A stretch of DNA of 64,000 bases from Pseudoxanthomonas sp. Root65 (GTDB taxonomy: Bacteria; Pseudomonadota; Gammaproteobacteria; Xanthomonadales; Xanthomonadaceae): contig NZ_LMHA01000001.1 of NCBI RefSeq assembly GCF_001427635.1, positions 1,711,133-1,775,132 of the forward strand, read 5' to 3'. Positions 42,886 through 51,407 of the stretch are shown piece by piece (position 1 is the stretch's first letter; the number at the start of each line of letters is the position of its first letter). The notes beneath the pieces were generated by a model. It made no database searches. It was not told the DNA's origin and saw nothing but the letters and a program-made list of their open reading frames with translations. Made by a program: the position numbers and the translations under genes.

Positions 42886-44115
42886 GTGATCGGTTATCAC
42901 GAGGCGGTGGCACGGCTGCTGGAGGGCGCCGAGCGGTGCGGCGAAGAGTGCGTCGCGTTGGGCCGTGCGGCCGGGCGCATCCTGGCCGGCGACATCGTCA
43001 GTCCGATGGCGCTGCCGGCATTCGACAACGCCGCGATGGACGGAGTAGCGCTGGCCGGCGATGGACCGGCAGCACGCGCCGGCAGCTGCTGGGCGCTGGC
43101 GTCGCGGATCGCGGCGGGCGACGTGCCGCCGCAGGACGACGCGCATGCCTGGGAGGTCATGACGGGCGCGGCATTGCCGACGCGGGCGGCCACCGTGGTG
43201 CCGCTCGAAGGCATCGAGCGGCTGCCGGACGCGCGTGTCCGCCTGCGGGATGACGCGTCGCCGGGGGCGCATATACGCCGCCGCGGCGAGGACGTGCGGG
43301 AAGGCGACGCGTTGCTGGCGTCGGGCACCGTACTCCACGCCGCGCAGCTGATGCTGCTGGCGGGCGTCGGACAGCACGAGGTCGCGGTCGCACGACGTCC
43401 GCGCGTGGCCGTGCTGGCGACCGGTCGCGAAGTGATCGCGGCCGGCCAGGCACTGCCGCCCGGCAGCATCCATGACGCGACGTCGCCGTATCTCGCGGCC
43501 GCGATCGCGGCCGCAGGCGCGGAGCTGGTCCACCACGCGCGCGTTGGCGATGACGTGGCCACCTTCCAGTCCGCCATCGATGCGGCGCTGGCGCTCGACG
43601 TCGACCTGGTGCTCAGCACGGGTGCGGTGTCGAAGGGCTGCTACGACTTCGTGCCCGCCGCGCTGGAGGCGCGCGAGGCCGAACGGTGCTTCCATGGCGT
43701 GGCGATGCGGCCCGGCAAGCCGCTGCTGGCGGCGCGGCTGCGCGAAGGTCCGGTGGTCGTCGGCCTGCCCGGCAATCCGCTGTCGACGGCGGTGGGCTTC
43801 CGCTTCCTGGTCGAGCCGCTGCTTCGCGCATGGCTGGGGATGCGGCCGGAACCGGAGCGCCGCCTGCCGTTGGCGGCCGCCTGCGACAAGCGCGCCGGGC
43901 TGCACGCCATGTTCCACGGCCACCTGCGTTGCGACGGGGAAGGCCGGCTGCACGCCCATGTCGCCGAGGCGCAGGCCTCGTTCCGCCTGCTGCCGTTCGC
44001 GCAGTCGTCGGTGTGGATCAGCGTGCCTGCCGACGCCGCCCGCATCGACGCGGGGACACGCGTGCAGGTGCATGGCCACGGCCATCTGCATCCGCCCGGG
44101 TGGCTTCCGGCATGA
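42886..44115 (+). CDS. moeA: molybdopterin molybdenumtransferase
   Basis: A 409-residue MoeA with typical motifs: LPAFDNAAMDGVA, the GEDVREGD segment, STGAVSKGCYDFVP and the GLPGNPLSTAVGF molybdopterin-binding motif. It inserts molybdenum into adenylated molybdopterin. The likely start is GTG at 42886, after a GAGAGG region. It overlaps mobA by 4 nt. A few usual residues of the SGGVS motif are replaced (STGAVS), which appears acceptable in this family. Confidence 0.93.
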   Translation: MIGYHEAVARLLEGAERCGEECVALGRAAGRILAGDIVSPMALPAFDNAAMDGVALAGDGPAARAGSCWALASRIAAGDVPPQDDAHAWEVMTGAALPTRAATVVPLEGIERLPDARVRLRDDASPGAHIRRRGEDVREGDALLASGTVLHAAQLMLLAGVGQHEVAVARRPRVAVLATGREVIAAGQALPPGSIHDATSPYLAAAIAAAGAELVHHARVGDDVATFQSAIDAALALDVDLVLSTGAVSKGCYDFVPAALEAREAERCFHGVAMRPGKPLLAARLREGPVVVGLPGNPLSTAVGFRFLVEPLLRAWLGMRPEPERRLPLAAACDKRAGLHAMFHGHLRCDGEGRLHAHVAEAQASFRLLPFAQSSVWISVPADAARIDAGTRVQVHGHGHLHPPGWLPA

Positions 44116-44660
44116 CGCGCGAATGGCGTGCGGTATTGCTCGCAGGCGGGCGCTCCTCGCGCATGGGCACGGAAAAGGCTGCGCTGCCCTGGGGCGACGG
44201 CACGCTGCTGAAGCACATGCGCACGTTGCTGCTCGCTGCGGGCGCGAACGACGTGGTCGTCAGCGGGAATCACCCGCAGTTCGACGGCATACCGGACGGC
44301 ATGCCCGACACCGGGCCGATGGGCGCACTGGCGCAACTCGCGCCGCGTCTGCAGGACGGTACATGGATGGTGGTGCCGGTCGACATGCCACTACTGTCCG
44401 CCGACCTGCTGCAGGCTTTGCTGGCGACCGACGCCGCCTGCGCCTGCGTGGAGGATCACCCGCTGCCGATGGTGCTGCGGATCGATGCGCGGGTGCGTGC
44501 GGTGATGGACGAAATCGGCGCATGTGAGGAGCGCGCACGGTCGTTGCGTGCGCTGCAGGCGCGCTTGCAGGCGAGATGCATGCCCGCACCGCCGTGGCGG
44601 GCGGCGCTACGCAACTGCAACACGCCGGAAGCGTGGTCCGCGCTGCGGGCGATGCGCTGA
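44112..44660 (+). CDS. mobA: molybdenum cofactor guanylyltransferase
   Basis: A 182-residue MobA with the nucleotide-binding start LLAGGRSSRMGTEKAALPWG and the PVDMPLL metal-binding region. It attaches GMP to the molybdenum cofactor. It is translationally coupled to moeA. The enzyme is a little short but complete. Confidence 0.92.
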   Translation: MTREWRAVLLAGGRSSRMGTEKAALPWGDGTLLKHMRTLLLAAGANDVVVSGNHPQFDGIPDGMPDTGPMGALAQLAPRLQDGTWMVVPVDMPLLSADLLQALLATDAACACVEDHPLPMVLRIDARVRAVMDEIGACEERARSLRALQARLQARCMPAPPWRAALRNCNTPEAWSALRAMR

Positions 44661-44679
44661 CAGGCGGAGGCTTCGGCGG

Positions 44680-45279
44680 TCAGCCGTGCAGCCTGATCGC
44701 CGTCTCGGCCACCACGCGGCCCTGGTAGCGGGCGCCTTTCAGTTCGTTTTCCGAGGGCTGGCGTGAGCCGTCGCCGCCGGCGATGGTACTGGCGCCGTAG
44801 GGCGAGCCGCCGGTGATCTCGTCCAGCGTCATCTGCCCGGCGTGGCCGTAGTCCAGGCCCACGATCACCATGCCGAAATGCAGCAGGTTGGTGATGATCG
44901 AGAACAGCGTGGTCTCCTGGCCACCGTGCTGGGTGGCGGTGGAGGTGAACGCCGCGCCGACCTTGCCATGCAGGGCGCCGCGCGCCCACAGGCCGCCGGC
45001 CTGGTCTAGGAAGTTGGCCATCTGCGAACTCATGCGCCCGAACCGCGTGCCGGTGCCGACGATGATCGCGTCGTAGTCGGCCAGTTCCGCGATCGTGGCG
45101 ATCGGCGCGGGCTGGTCCAGCTTGTAGTGCGAGGCGCGCGCCACGTCCTCGGGCACCAGTTCGGGCACGCGCTTGATGTCGACCTGCGCGCCGGCGCCGG
45201 TCGCGCCCTCGGCGATCGCCTGCGCCATCGTTTCGATATGCCCGTAGGCGGAGTAGTACAGTACCAGGATCCTGGCCAT
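44680..45279 (-). CDS. wrbA: NAD(P)H:quinone oxidoreductase, type IV (WrbA)
   Basis: A 199-residue flavodoxin-like protein starting [16 protein letters not shown], with the WrbA loops [16 protein letters not shown] and [10 protein letters not shown]. It reduces quinones by two electrons and protects from redox stress. The ATG at 45279 is favoured over 45285 because AGGAG is then 8 nt away and the length matches E. coli WrbA. It lies 12 nt after a small AraC regulator gene. Confidence 0.95.
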   Translation of the reverse strand: MARILVLYYSAYGHIETMAQAIAEGATGAGAQVDIKRVPELVPEDVARASHYKLDQPAPIATIAELADYDAIIVGTGTRFGRMSSQMANFLDQAGGLWARGALHGKVGAAFTSTATQHGGQETTLFSIITNLLHFGMVIVGLDYGHAGQMTLDEITGGSPYGASTIAGGDGSRQPSENELKGARYQGRVVAETAIRLHG

Positions 45280-45291
45280 CGTCATTGCTCC

Positions 45292-45738
45292 TCAGGGATG
45301 TGCGTGCGCGTAGGACGGTTCCGACGGGGCCAGTGTGCGCACCGCCCCCGTGGTACCGGCGTGATGGTGCTGGCGCGAGAACGTGCGCGGCGAGACGCCG
45401 ATCGCGCGGCGGAAGGTGCGGGTGAAGTGGCTCTGGTCGTAGAAACCCAGGGCGGCCGCGGTATCGGCGATGCGCTGGTCGCCGCGCGCGAGCATTTCCT
45501 TCGCGCGCTCCAGGCGCAGCCGCATCACGTAGGCCATCGGACTGCAGCCGGTGCGCTGGCGGAACTGGCGGGCGAAATGGAAGCGGCTGATGCAGGCGGC
45601 CGAGGCGATGTCGGCGAGCGTGAAGTTCCGGCCGAGGTTGTGCAGGATGAAGGTGTCCGCACGGCGGAAGGCGCGCTCGTTCAGGCCGGCGGCAGGGCGT
45701 GGATCGGAAGCGTGGAGATCCTGGCAGGCTGGCGTCAT
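45292..45738 (-). CDS. small AraC-family transcription regulator (DNA-binding domain only)
   Basis: A 148-residue protein made almost solely of the two helix-turn-helix motifs of AraC proteins (LADIASAACISRFHFARQF and IADTAAALGFYDQSHFTRTF). It lacks the usual ligand-binding N-terminal domain, as in MarA/SoxS-type regulators. Being immediately upstream of wrbA on the same strand, it may regulate wrbA and itself in response to redox stress. The ligand, if any, is unknown. Confidence 0.87.
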   Translation of the reverse strand: MTPACQDLHASDPRPAAGLNERAFRRADTFILHNLGRNFTLADIASAACISRFHFARQFRQRTGCSPMAYVMRLRLERAKEMLARGDQRIADTAAALGFYDQSHFTRTFRRAIGVSPRTFSRQHHHAGTTGAVRTLAPSEPSYAHAHP

Positions 45739-45823
45739 GGTGTGTGGTCGGCTATGTGGCGTGCGCTGTGCGCATCGCGTGGTCCCCTTCGTCTAAGGTG
45801 CGGGGACGCGCGCAGCACCGGAA

Positions 45824-45943
45824 CCCCAATCGGCGTAGTCGACCGCTCCCCCAATCGGGGGAGGCTGCGGCGTCGCCGATCCCCGGCGGGCGCCGGGCAG
45901 CCGCAAGCACGTGCCGGCCATGCGCGGGTCCCCCGTATTGGGG
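45824..45943. promoter_or_regulatory. three CCCCAAT sites upstream of the LuxR-type response regulator
   Basis: CCCCAAT occurs at 45824-45830 and, as part of the 7-bp-arm inverted repeat CTCCCCC-AATC-GGGGGAG, at 45846-45863, and reversed in CCCCGTATTGGGG at 45931-45943. The region lies between divergent AraC and LuxR-type regulator genes. The recurrence suggests a regulator-binding array. Confidence 0.4.
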
Positions 45944-46003
45944 CTTCGCGCCGGACCGGATGGCGCGCTATGGTGGCGCGCACTCCGGCCTGAGCCCGCA
46001 CCC

Positions 46004-46660
46004 TTGGCCTCTCCTTCTTCCGTAAGTCCTTCCGCATCCGATGGCACGATCCGGGTGCTGGTCGTGGACGACCATCCGCTGTTGCGCGAAGGCATCGCTG
46101 CGGTGCTCGCCACGCAGCCGGACATGCGCGTGCAGGCCGAGGCGAGCGAAGGCGCCGAGGCGGTCGCACTGTATGCAAGGCTGCGCCCGGACGTGGTGCT
46201 GATGGACCTGCAGATGCCGGGCATGGATGGCATCAGCGCGATCCGCGCGATCCGCGAACAGGATCCGGCCGCGCGGATCGTGGTGCTGACCACTTACCAG
46301 GGCGATGTGCAGGCGCTGCGTGCGCTGCGCGCCGGTGCGCATGGCTACCTGCTGAAGAGCATGTTGCGCCGCGAACTGGTGGACACCATCCGCACCGTGC
46401 ATGCCGGCGGCCGGCGCGTGCCGGCGGAAGTCGCCGACAGCCTGGCGGCGCACGTGGCCGATGACGGCCTGAGCGGACGCGAGATCGACGTGCTGCGGCA
46501 GGTGGCCGAAGGCAATGCCAACAAGCGCGTGGCGCGCAACCTGGGCATCTCGGAAGAGACGGTCAAGGCGCACATGAAGAGCATCCTCTCCAAGCTGGGC
46601 GCCAACGACCGCACCCATGCCGTCACCATCGCGATCAAGCGCGGCATCATGCCGCTCTGA
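46004..46660 (+). CDS. NarL/LuxR-family response regulator
   Basis: A 218-residue regulator with a receiver domain (VLVVDDHPLLREG, phospho-acceptor Asp in VVLMDLQMPGMDG, Lys in GYLLKSM) and a C-terminal LuxR helix-turn-helix (LSGREIDVLRQVAEG, ISEETVKAHMKSIL). The start is uncertain: an ATG lies at 45911, but the extra N-terminus would be non-conserved and would overlap the CCCCAAT sites, so a TTG at 46004 is preferred. The likely partner is the beta-propeller kinase at 48047-51109, separated only by a hydrolase gene. Confidence 0.88.
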   Translation: MASPSSVSPSASDGTIRVLVVDDHPLLREGIAAVLATQPDMRVQAEASEGAEAVALYARLRPDVVLMDLQMPGMDGISAIRAIREQDPAARIVVLTTYQGDVQALRALRAGAHGYLLKSMLRRELVDTIRTVHAGGRRVPAEVADSLAAHVADDGLSGREIDVLRQVAEGNANKRVARNLGISEETVKAHMKSILSKLGANDRTHAVTIAIKRGIMPL

Positions 46661-46754
46661 CCGCGGCGCGGGTTCGCGCACGGATGTGCAATCGCGCCGT
46701 CATGGCGGGCGTGCACGCTGACACGGTCTCCACACCCGCAAGGCGACCCTCAGC

Positions 46755-47729
46755 ATGCGCGATCACGACGCCACGCCCGCCGACCCGCAACGACGCCGCG
46801 TACTGGTCGCCGGCGCGGCGGCCACCGCGCTCGCCGCGCTTCCCGCCCTGTCGCTGACGGCAGCGGGCACCCGCTCTCCCACCATCCCCCACGAGGAACG
46901 ACGCATGGCGACCTTCACCACCAAAGACGGCACGACGATCTGGTACAAGGACTGGGGCAAGGGGCCCGTGGTCTCCTTCAGCCACGGCTGGCCGCTCAGC
47001 GCCGACGCCTGGGATCCGCAGATCTTCCACCTGGCCAGCAACGGCTTCCGCTGCATCGCCCACGACCGCCGCGGGCATGGCCGCTCCAGCCAGCCCTGGC
47101 AGGGCAACGAGATGGACACCTACGCCGACGACCTGGAGCAGCTGTTCGAGCACCTGGGCGTCAAGGACGTGGTGATGATCGGTCATTCGACCGGTGGCGG
47201 CGAAGTCGCGCGCTACATCGGCCGGCATGGGACCCAGCGGGTGAAGAAAGCCGTGCTGATGGGCGCGGTGCCGCCGATCATGCTGAAGACCGACGCCAAC
47301 CCGGGCGGTCTGCCGATGTCGGTGTTCGACGGCTTCCGCCAGGCGTATCTCGCCGACCGTGCGCAGTTCTTCCTCGACGTCGCCAGCGGTCCGTTCTTCG
47401 GCTACAACCGGCCCGGCGCGAAGGTGTCGGAGGGCAACATCCGCGCCTGGTGGACGCAGGGCATGCAGTCCGGCTTCCAGAACGCCTACGACTGCATCAA
47501 GGCCTTCTCGGAAACCGACTTCACCGAGGACCTGAAGAAGTTCGACGTCCCCACGCTGATCATCCACGGCGACGACGACCAGATCGTGCCGATCGATGCC
47601 TCGGCCAGGCTGTCGGCCAAGCTGGTACCGGGTGCGACGCTGAAGATCTATCCCGGCGGCTCGCACTCGCTGGGCGACACCAGCCGCGAACAGCTCAACG
47701 CCGACCTGCTGGCGTTCGCTGCGGCCTGA
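46755..47729 (+). CDS. alpha/beta hydrolase (non-heme chloroperoxidase-like) with Tat-like signal
   Basis: A 324-residue hydrolase with catalytic Ser in GHSTGGG, Asp in HGDDDQIVP and His in GGSHSLG, the pattern of perhydrolases and haloperoxidases. The N-terminus has [18 protein letters not shown], a twin-arginine-like signal. A second ATG at 46905, preceded by GAGGAA 7 nt away, would start exactly at the mature enzyme, so a cytosolic form may also be made. It lies between the response-regulator and kinase genes. Confidence 0.88.
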   Translation: MRDHDATPADPQRRRVLVAGAAATALAALPALSLTAAGTRSPTIPHEERRMATFTTKDGTTIWYKDWGKGPVVSFSHGWPLSADAWDPQIFHLASNGFRCIAHDRRGHGRSSQPWQGNEMDTYADDLEQLFEHLGVKDVVMIGHSTGGGEVARYIGRHGTQRVKKAVLMGAVPPIMLKTDANPGGLPMSVFDGFRQAYLADRAQFFLDVASGPFFGYNRPGAKVSEGNIRAWWTQGMQSGFQNAYDCIKAFSETDFTEDLKKFDVPTLIIHGDDDQIVPIDASARLSAKLVPGATLKIYPGGSHSLGDTSREQLNADLLAFAAA

Positions 47730-48046
47730 TGCCATCGCCGCGGCCAGGGAGGGCCGCGACCAGCGAAGCCGCCGGCCGCGCAGGCGGGCGTCACTACGCG
47801 CCCGCCCATCACCTGCATCCGGACCGGATGCACTGCCACCACCCCAGGTGTCCTGCGGCGATGAGCCGCCGGGCACGCTCGCGTGCGTCCGTTGCGGCGA
47901 GTGCGTCCAGACCGGCCGCGCCGGATGACGCTCGGACGGGGAATCCGACACGCGAGGCGGGCTCGGTTAAAGTGAGCTGACGCGTCGCGCGCGGAGGGGC
48001 GTGCCGGTGCGGACGGACGGGGTCGGCGGTTCATCAAGGGGGCAGG
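47730..48046. other. 317-nt gap after the hydrolase gene
   Basis: It holds a perfect 8-bp-stem hairpin, GGCGGGCG/CGCCCGCC (47783-47806), without a T-run, and a weak -10-like TTAAAGT near 47967 for the downstream kinase. I see no gene. Confidence 0.4.
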
Positions 48047-51000
48047 TTGGCCAGCGCGTGCAGCAGGCAGGACGGGCGTGCCGGGAGCCGGTGCGGGCCA
48101 CGCGCGTGGCTGGCCGGCCTGTGCCTGTTGCTGTGCGCGCAGTTCGCGCATGCGCTGGATCCGCAGCGCCAGATCGCCCAGTTCCACCACACCGCGTGGA
48201 CCGTCAAGCAGGGTGCGCCGGGGCAGGTGACCGCGCTGGCGCAGACCACCGATGGCTATCTGTGGCTGGCCACGCAGGTGGGCCTGTTCCGCTTCGACGG
48301 TGTGCAGTTCGAGCGCTACGCGCCCGACGATGGGCAAGGGTTTCCCGCCACCAGCATTTCCACCCTGTACGCCACCGCCGACGGCGGTCTGTGGATCGGT
48401 TTCCGCTACGGCGCGGTCAGTTTCCTGCAGGCGAACCGCCTGACCCATTACGGCGAAGCGCAGGGACTGCCCACCAGCACGGTGTTTCGCTTCGCGCAGG
48501 GCGCCGATGGCCGCCTGTGGGCGGCGACCTTCAGCGGGCTGGTGTACCTGCACGAGGGGCGCTGGTATCGCGTCGATCGCGACTGGCGCGTGCCCGGCAC
48601 GCAGGCGCGCACGGTGTTCACCGATCGCGACGGCACGCTGTGGGTGGCGACCGACGCCGGCATCGCGCGGTTGCGGAAAGGTGCGCAGGTGTTCGAGACG
48701 CTCGACATCGCCGTGGGCCGCATCAGCCAGATCGCGCAGGCGCCCGATGGCGGTCTGTGGATCGCCGAGAACGAAGGCGGTGTGCGCCAGCTGCCGCTCG
48801 AACGTGCGGTGACCACGCATTCCCTGCCGACGCCGTCCGCCGGCCTGCTGTTCGATCGCGACGGCACGCTGTGGGCCACCACGATGGGCGAGGGCGTGCA
48901 CCGGCTGGCGCAGCCGCTGCGGCCGGTCGCGACGAGCGACGACGCGGCATTCGAGCGCTTCCGCCAGGACGACGGCCTGAGCGCCGACTACCTGCTGCCG
49001 GTGCTGGAAGATCGGGAAGGCACGGTGTGGGTGGGCAGCAGCCGCGGGCTGGACCGCTTCCGCCACACCAACGTCGTGCCCGCGACGCTGCCTGATGGCG
49101 CGCAGGATTTCGCCCTCGTCACCGATGCCGACGGCACGTTGCTGGTCGGCAGCCGCAATCGTCCGTTGCTGGAACGGGATGGTGCGCACTGGCGTGAGGC
49201 CGACCTGCCGCCGCCCTTGACCGCCGCGCACCGCGACCGCGACGGCACCGTGTGGCTGGGCGGTCCGGGCGGACTCTGGCGCTGGCGTGATGGACGCGCC
49301 ACGCCGGTGACGCCGCTGCCGGTGTCCGGCTACTCGGGCGTACAGGCGATCGCCCACGATGCGGACGGCGTGCTGTGGGTGTCGTTGAACACGCCCGGCA
49401 TCCACCGCCTGGCGGACGGTCGCTGGCAGCAGGTGCGCGGTCGCACCGGCCTGCCGCCCGGCTCATCGCCGCTGGTGCTGCTGTCGGCTGCCGACGGCGC
49501 GCTGTGGATGGGCTATGCGCGCGGCCAGATCGCGGTGATGCGGGGCGAGGCCGTGCAGGCGATCGGGGCTGCGCAGGGCTTGCGGGTGGGCAACGTCACC
49601 GCGCTGGTGGAAGGGCGCGACGGCATCTGGATCGGCGGCGAGCGTGGCCTGGCCCGCTACGCGGACGGCAGGCTGCACGCCCTGCGTCCGCTGCCCGACA
49701 GTCCGTTCCGCGGCATCAGCGGGATCATCGAGACGCGTGCGGGCGACCTGTGGTTGAACGGTGCGCAGGGGGTGCTGCACATCAAGGCGACCGACGTTCC
49801 GCGGCTGTTCGACGCGCGCGCCGATGCGCCCGCCTACGAGCGCTTCGACTTCCTCGATGGCCTGCCGGGCGTGCCCGCGCAGTTCCGCCCGATCCCCACA
49901 GCCACCGAGGGACGCGACGGAAAACTGTGGTTCGCCACCACCAGTGGTGTGGTGTCGATCGATCCGGTCGCGATCCGCCGCAATCCCCTTCCGCCGCCGG
50001 TCACGGTGTTGTCGCTCACTGTCGACGATCACCTGCATCGCGTGCAGGGCGGTGCGATGCAGCTGCCGCCGGGAACGCGCAACCTGCAGATCGCCTACAC
50101 CGCGCTCAGCCTGTCCATCCCGGAGCGGGTGCGCTTCCGTTACCGGCTGGTCGGCTACGACGAGGGCTGGCAGGACGCCGGCACGCGGCGCACCGCCTTC
50201 TACAACGATCCGGGCCCCGGCCGTTATGTCTTCCAGGTGATCGCCGCCAACGACGATGGCGTATGGAACAGCGTCGGCGCCTCGCTGCCCATCGTCATCG
50301 CGCCGCGTTACTACCAGACCCCGTGGTTCGTGGTGCTGTGCGTGGTGGCCGGCGTCTCCCTGCTCTGGATCGCCTACCTGCTGCGCCTTCGCCACTTGTC
50401 GGCGCAGATCCGCGAACGCCTGCAGGAACGCCACCGCGAGCGCGAGCGGATCGCGCGTGAGCTGCACGACACCCTGCTGCAGAGCGTGCAGGGGCTGATC
50501 CTGCGCTTCCACGCGGTGGCCGAATCGCTGGGCCGCGACGCGCCGACCCATGCGGCGATGGAGCGCGTGCTGCAACGCGCGGACGACGTGATGGGCGAAG
50601 CGCGCGGGCGCGTGCTGGACCTGCGCGCGCACCCGCCGGGCGAGCTGCCGGACATGCTGGCCGCGCTGGGCGAGGAGCTGGTGCCCGATTACGCGATCGA
50701 CTTCCGCATGATCGTGGACGGCGCCCCGCGCACGCTGGATCCGCTCGTCTGCGACGAGGTGTACCGCATCGCGCGCGAGGCCGTGCTCAACGCCTTCCAG
50801 CACGCGCACGCCGCCCACGTGGTTGTCGAGCTGGCCTACGACACCGATGGGCTGACCGTGCGCGTCCGCGACGACGGCTTGGGCTTGCCGCGGGAAGTGC
50901 TGCAGGCCGGCGGACGCCACGGGCACTGGGGCCTGTCCGGCATGCGCGAACGCGCCGAGCGCATCGGCGCGATGCTGGAGCTGCAGTCCAGCGGCGGCAA

Positions 51001-51109
51001 GGGCACCGATGTCGCCCTGCGCGTCCCTGCGGAGGTGGCGTATCGCGGGAAGCCGCCTGCGGCACGTTGGTGGCGGCGGTTGTTGAGGCGGAGACGCGCC
51101 GCTCGGTGA
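48047..51109 (+). CDS. beta-propeller (Reg_prop/Y_Y_Y) sensor histidine kinase
   Basis: A 1020-residue kinase: N-terminal signal/anchor (about 18-36), a periplasmic region of some 14 short repeats with the DGxLWxxT/A/G signature (two seven-bladed Reg_prop propellers, about residues 55-660), a Y_Y_Y Ig-like domain (about 670-760), one membrane helix (about 770-790), and a HisKA_3/HATPase module with ERIARELHDTLLQSVQGL. It resembles the triple-Y kinases of Xanthomonadaceae and Bacteroidetes that sense carbohydrates or other extracellular ligands. The start is taken as TTG at 48047, after GGGGGCAGG. The likely partner regulator is at 46004. Confidence 0.9.
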   Translation: MASACSRQDGRAGSRCGPRAWLAGLCLLLCAQFAHALDPQRQIAQFHHTAWTVKQGAPGQVTALAQTTDGYLWLATQVGLFRFDGVQFERYAPDDGQGFPATSISTLYATADGGLWIGFRYGAVSFLQANRLTHYGEAQGLPTSTVFRFAQGADGRLWAATFSGLVYLHEGRWYRVDRDWRVPGTQARTVFTDRDGTLWVATDAGIARLRKGAQVFETLDIAVGRISQIAQAPDGGLWIAENEGGVRQLPLERAVTTHSLPTPSAGLLFDRDGTLWATTMGEGVHRLAQPLRPVATSDDAAFERFRQDDGLSADYLLPVLEDREGTVWVGSSRGLDRFRHTNVVPATLPDGAQDFALVTDADGTLLVGSRNRPLLERDGAHWREADLPPPLTAAHRDRDGTVWLGGPGGLWRWRDGRATPVTPLPVSGYSGVQAIAHDADGVLWVSLNTPGIHRLADGRWQQVRGRTGLPPGSSPLVLLSAADGALWMGYARGQIAVMRGEAVQAIGAAQGLRVGNVTALVEGRDGIWIGGERGLARYADGRLHALRPLPDSPFRGISGIIETRAGDLWLNGAQGVLHIKATDVPRLFDARADAPAYERFDFLDGLPGVPAQFRPIPTATEGRDGKLWFATTSGVVSIDPVAIRRNPLPPPVTVLSLTVDDHLHRVQGGAMQLPPGTRNLQIAYTALSLSIPERVRFRYRLVGYDEGWQDAGTRRTAFYNDPGPGRYVFQVIAANDDGVWNSVGASLPIVIAPRYYQTPWFVVLCVVAGVSLLWIAYLLRLRHLSAQIRERLQERHRERERIARELHDTLLQSVQGLILRFHAVAESLGRDAPTHAAMERVLQRADDVMGEARGRVLDLRAHPPGELPDMLAALGEELVPDYAIDFRMIVDGAPRTLDPLVCDEVYRIAREAVLNAFQHAHAAHVVVELAYDTDGLTVRVRDDGLGLPREVLQAGGRHGHWGLSGMRERAERIGAMLELQSSGGKGTDVALRVPAEVAYRGKPPAARWWRRLLRRRRAAR

Positions 51110-51407
51110 CGACGAGGTGTGCGCTGGCGAAGGACCTCGATGGAGCGATGGGTCGGGTGTGGTCGTTTGGCTTCTGACCCATAGCGGACCGTTGAATCAA
51201 CGAGTCTGATGTCGGTCAGAAGCGGACATCGTCCCTAGCCTGATCAGGATGAGATATCCCGCAAGCCACTACTGGAGCCGACTCTCGGGGGAAGGGCATC
51301 GCTGCTCTCCAGGTTACCGCGCGGCCTCTCTACGTCGCGTCCGCCATGCCGATGAGCAGATGGTGGGGTACGCTGGCGTGGGAGCCGCGCGATAACGTAT
51401 GGTTGGC
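51110..51407. other. 298-nt gap with repeat remnants
   Basis: No gene. CTTCTGACC (51171-51179) and GGTCAGAAG (51214-51222) form a 9-bp inverted repeat with AGCGGAC copies next to both arms. Similar words (GACCC, TGTCCGCT, GGGTC) recur at 53549-53575. These look like remnants of an interspersed repeat. Confidence 0.4.
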
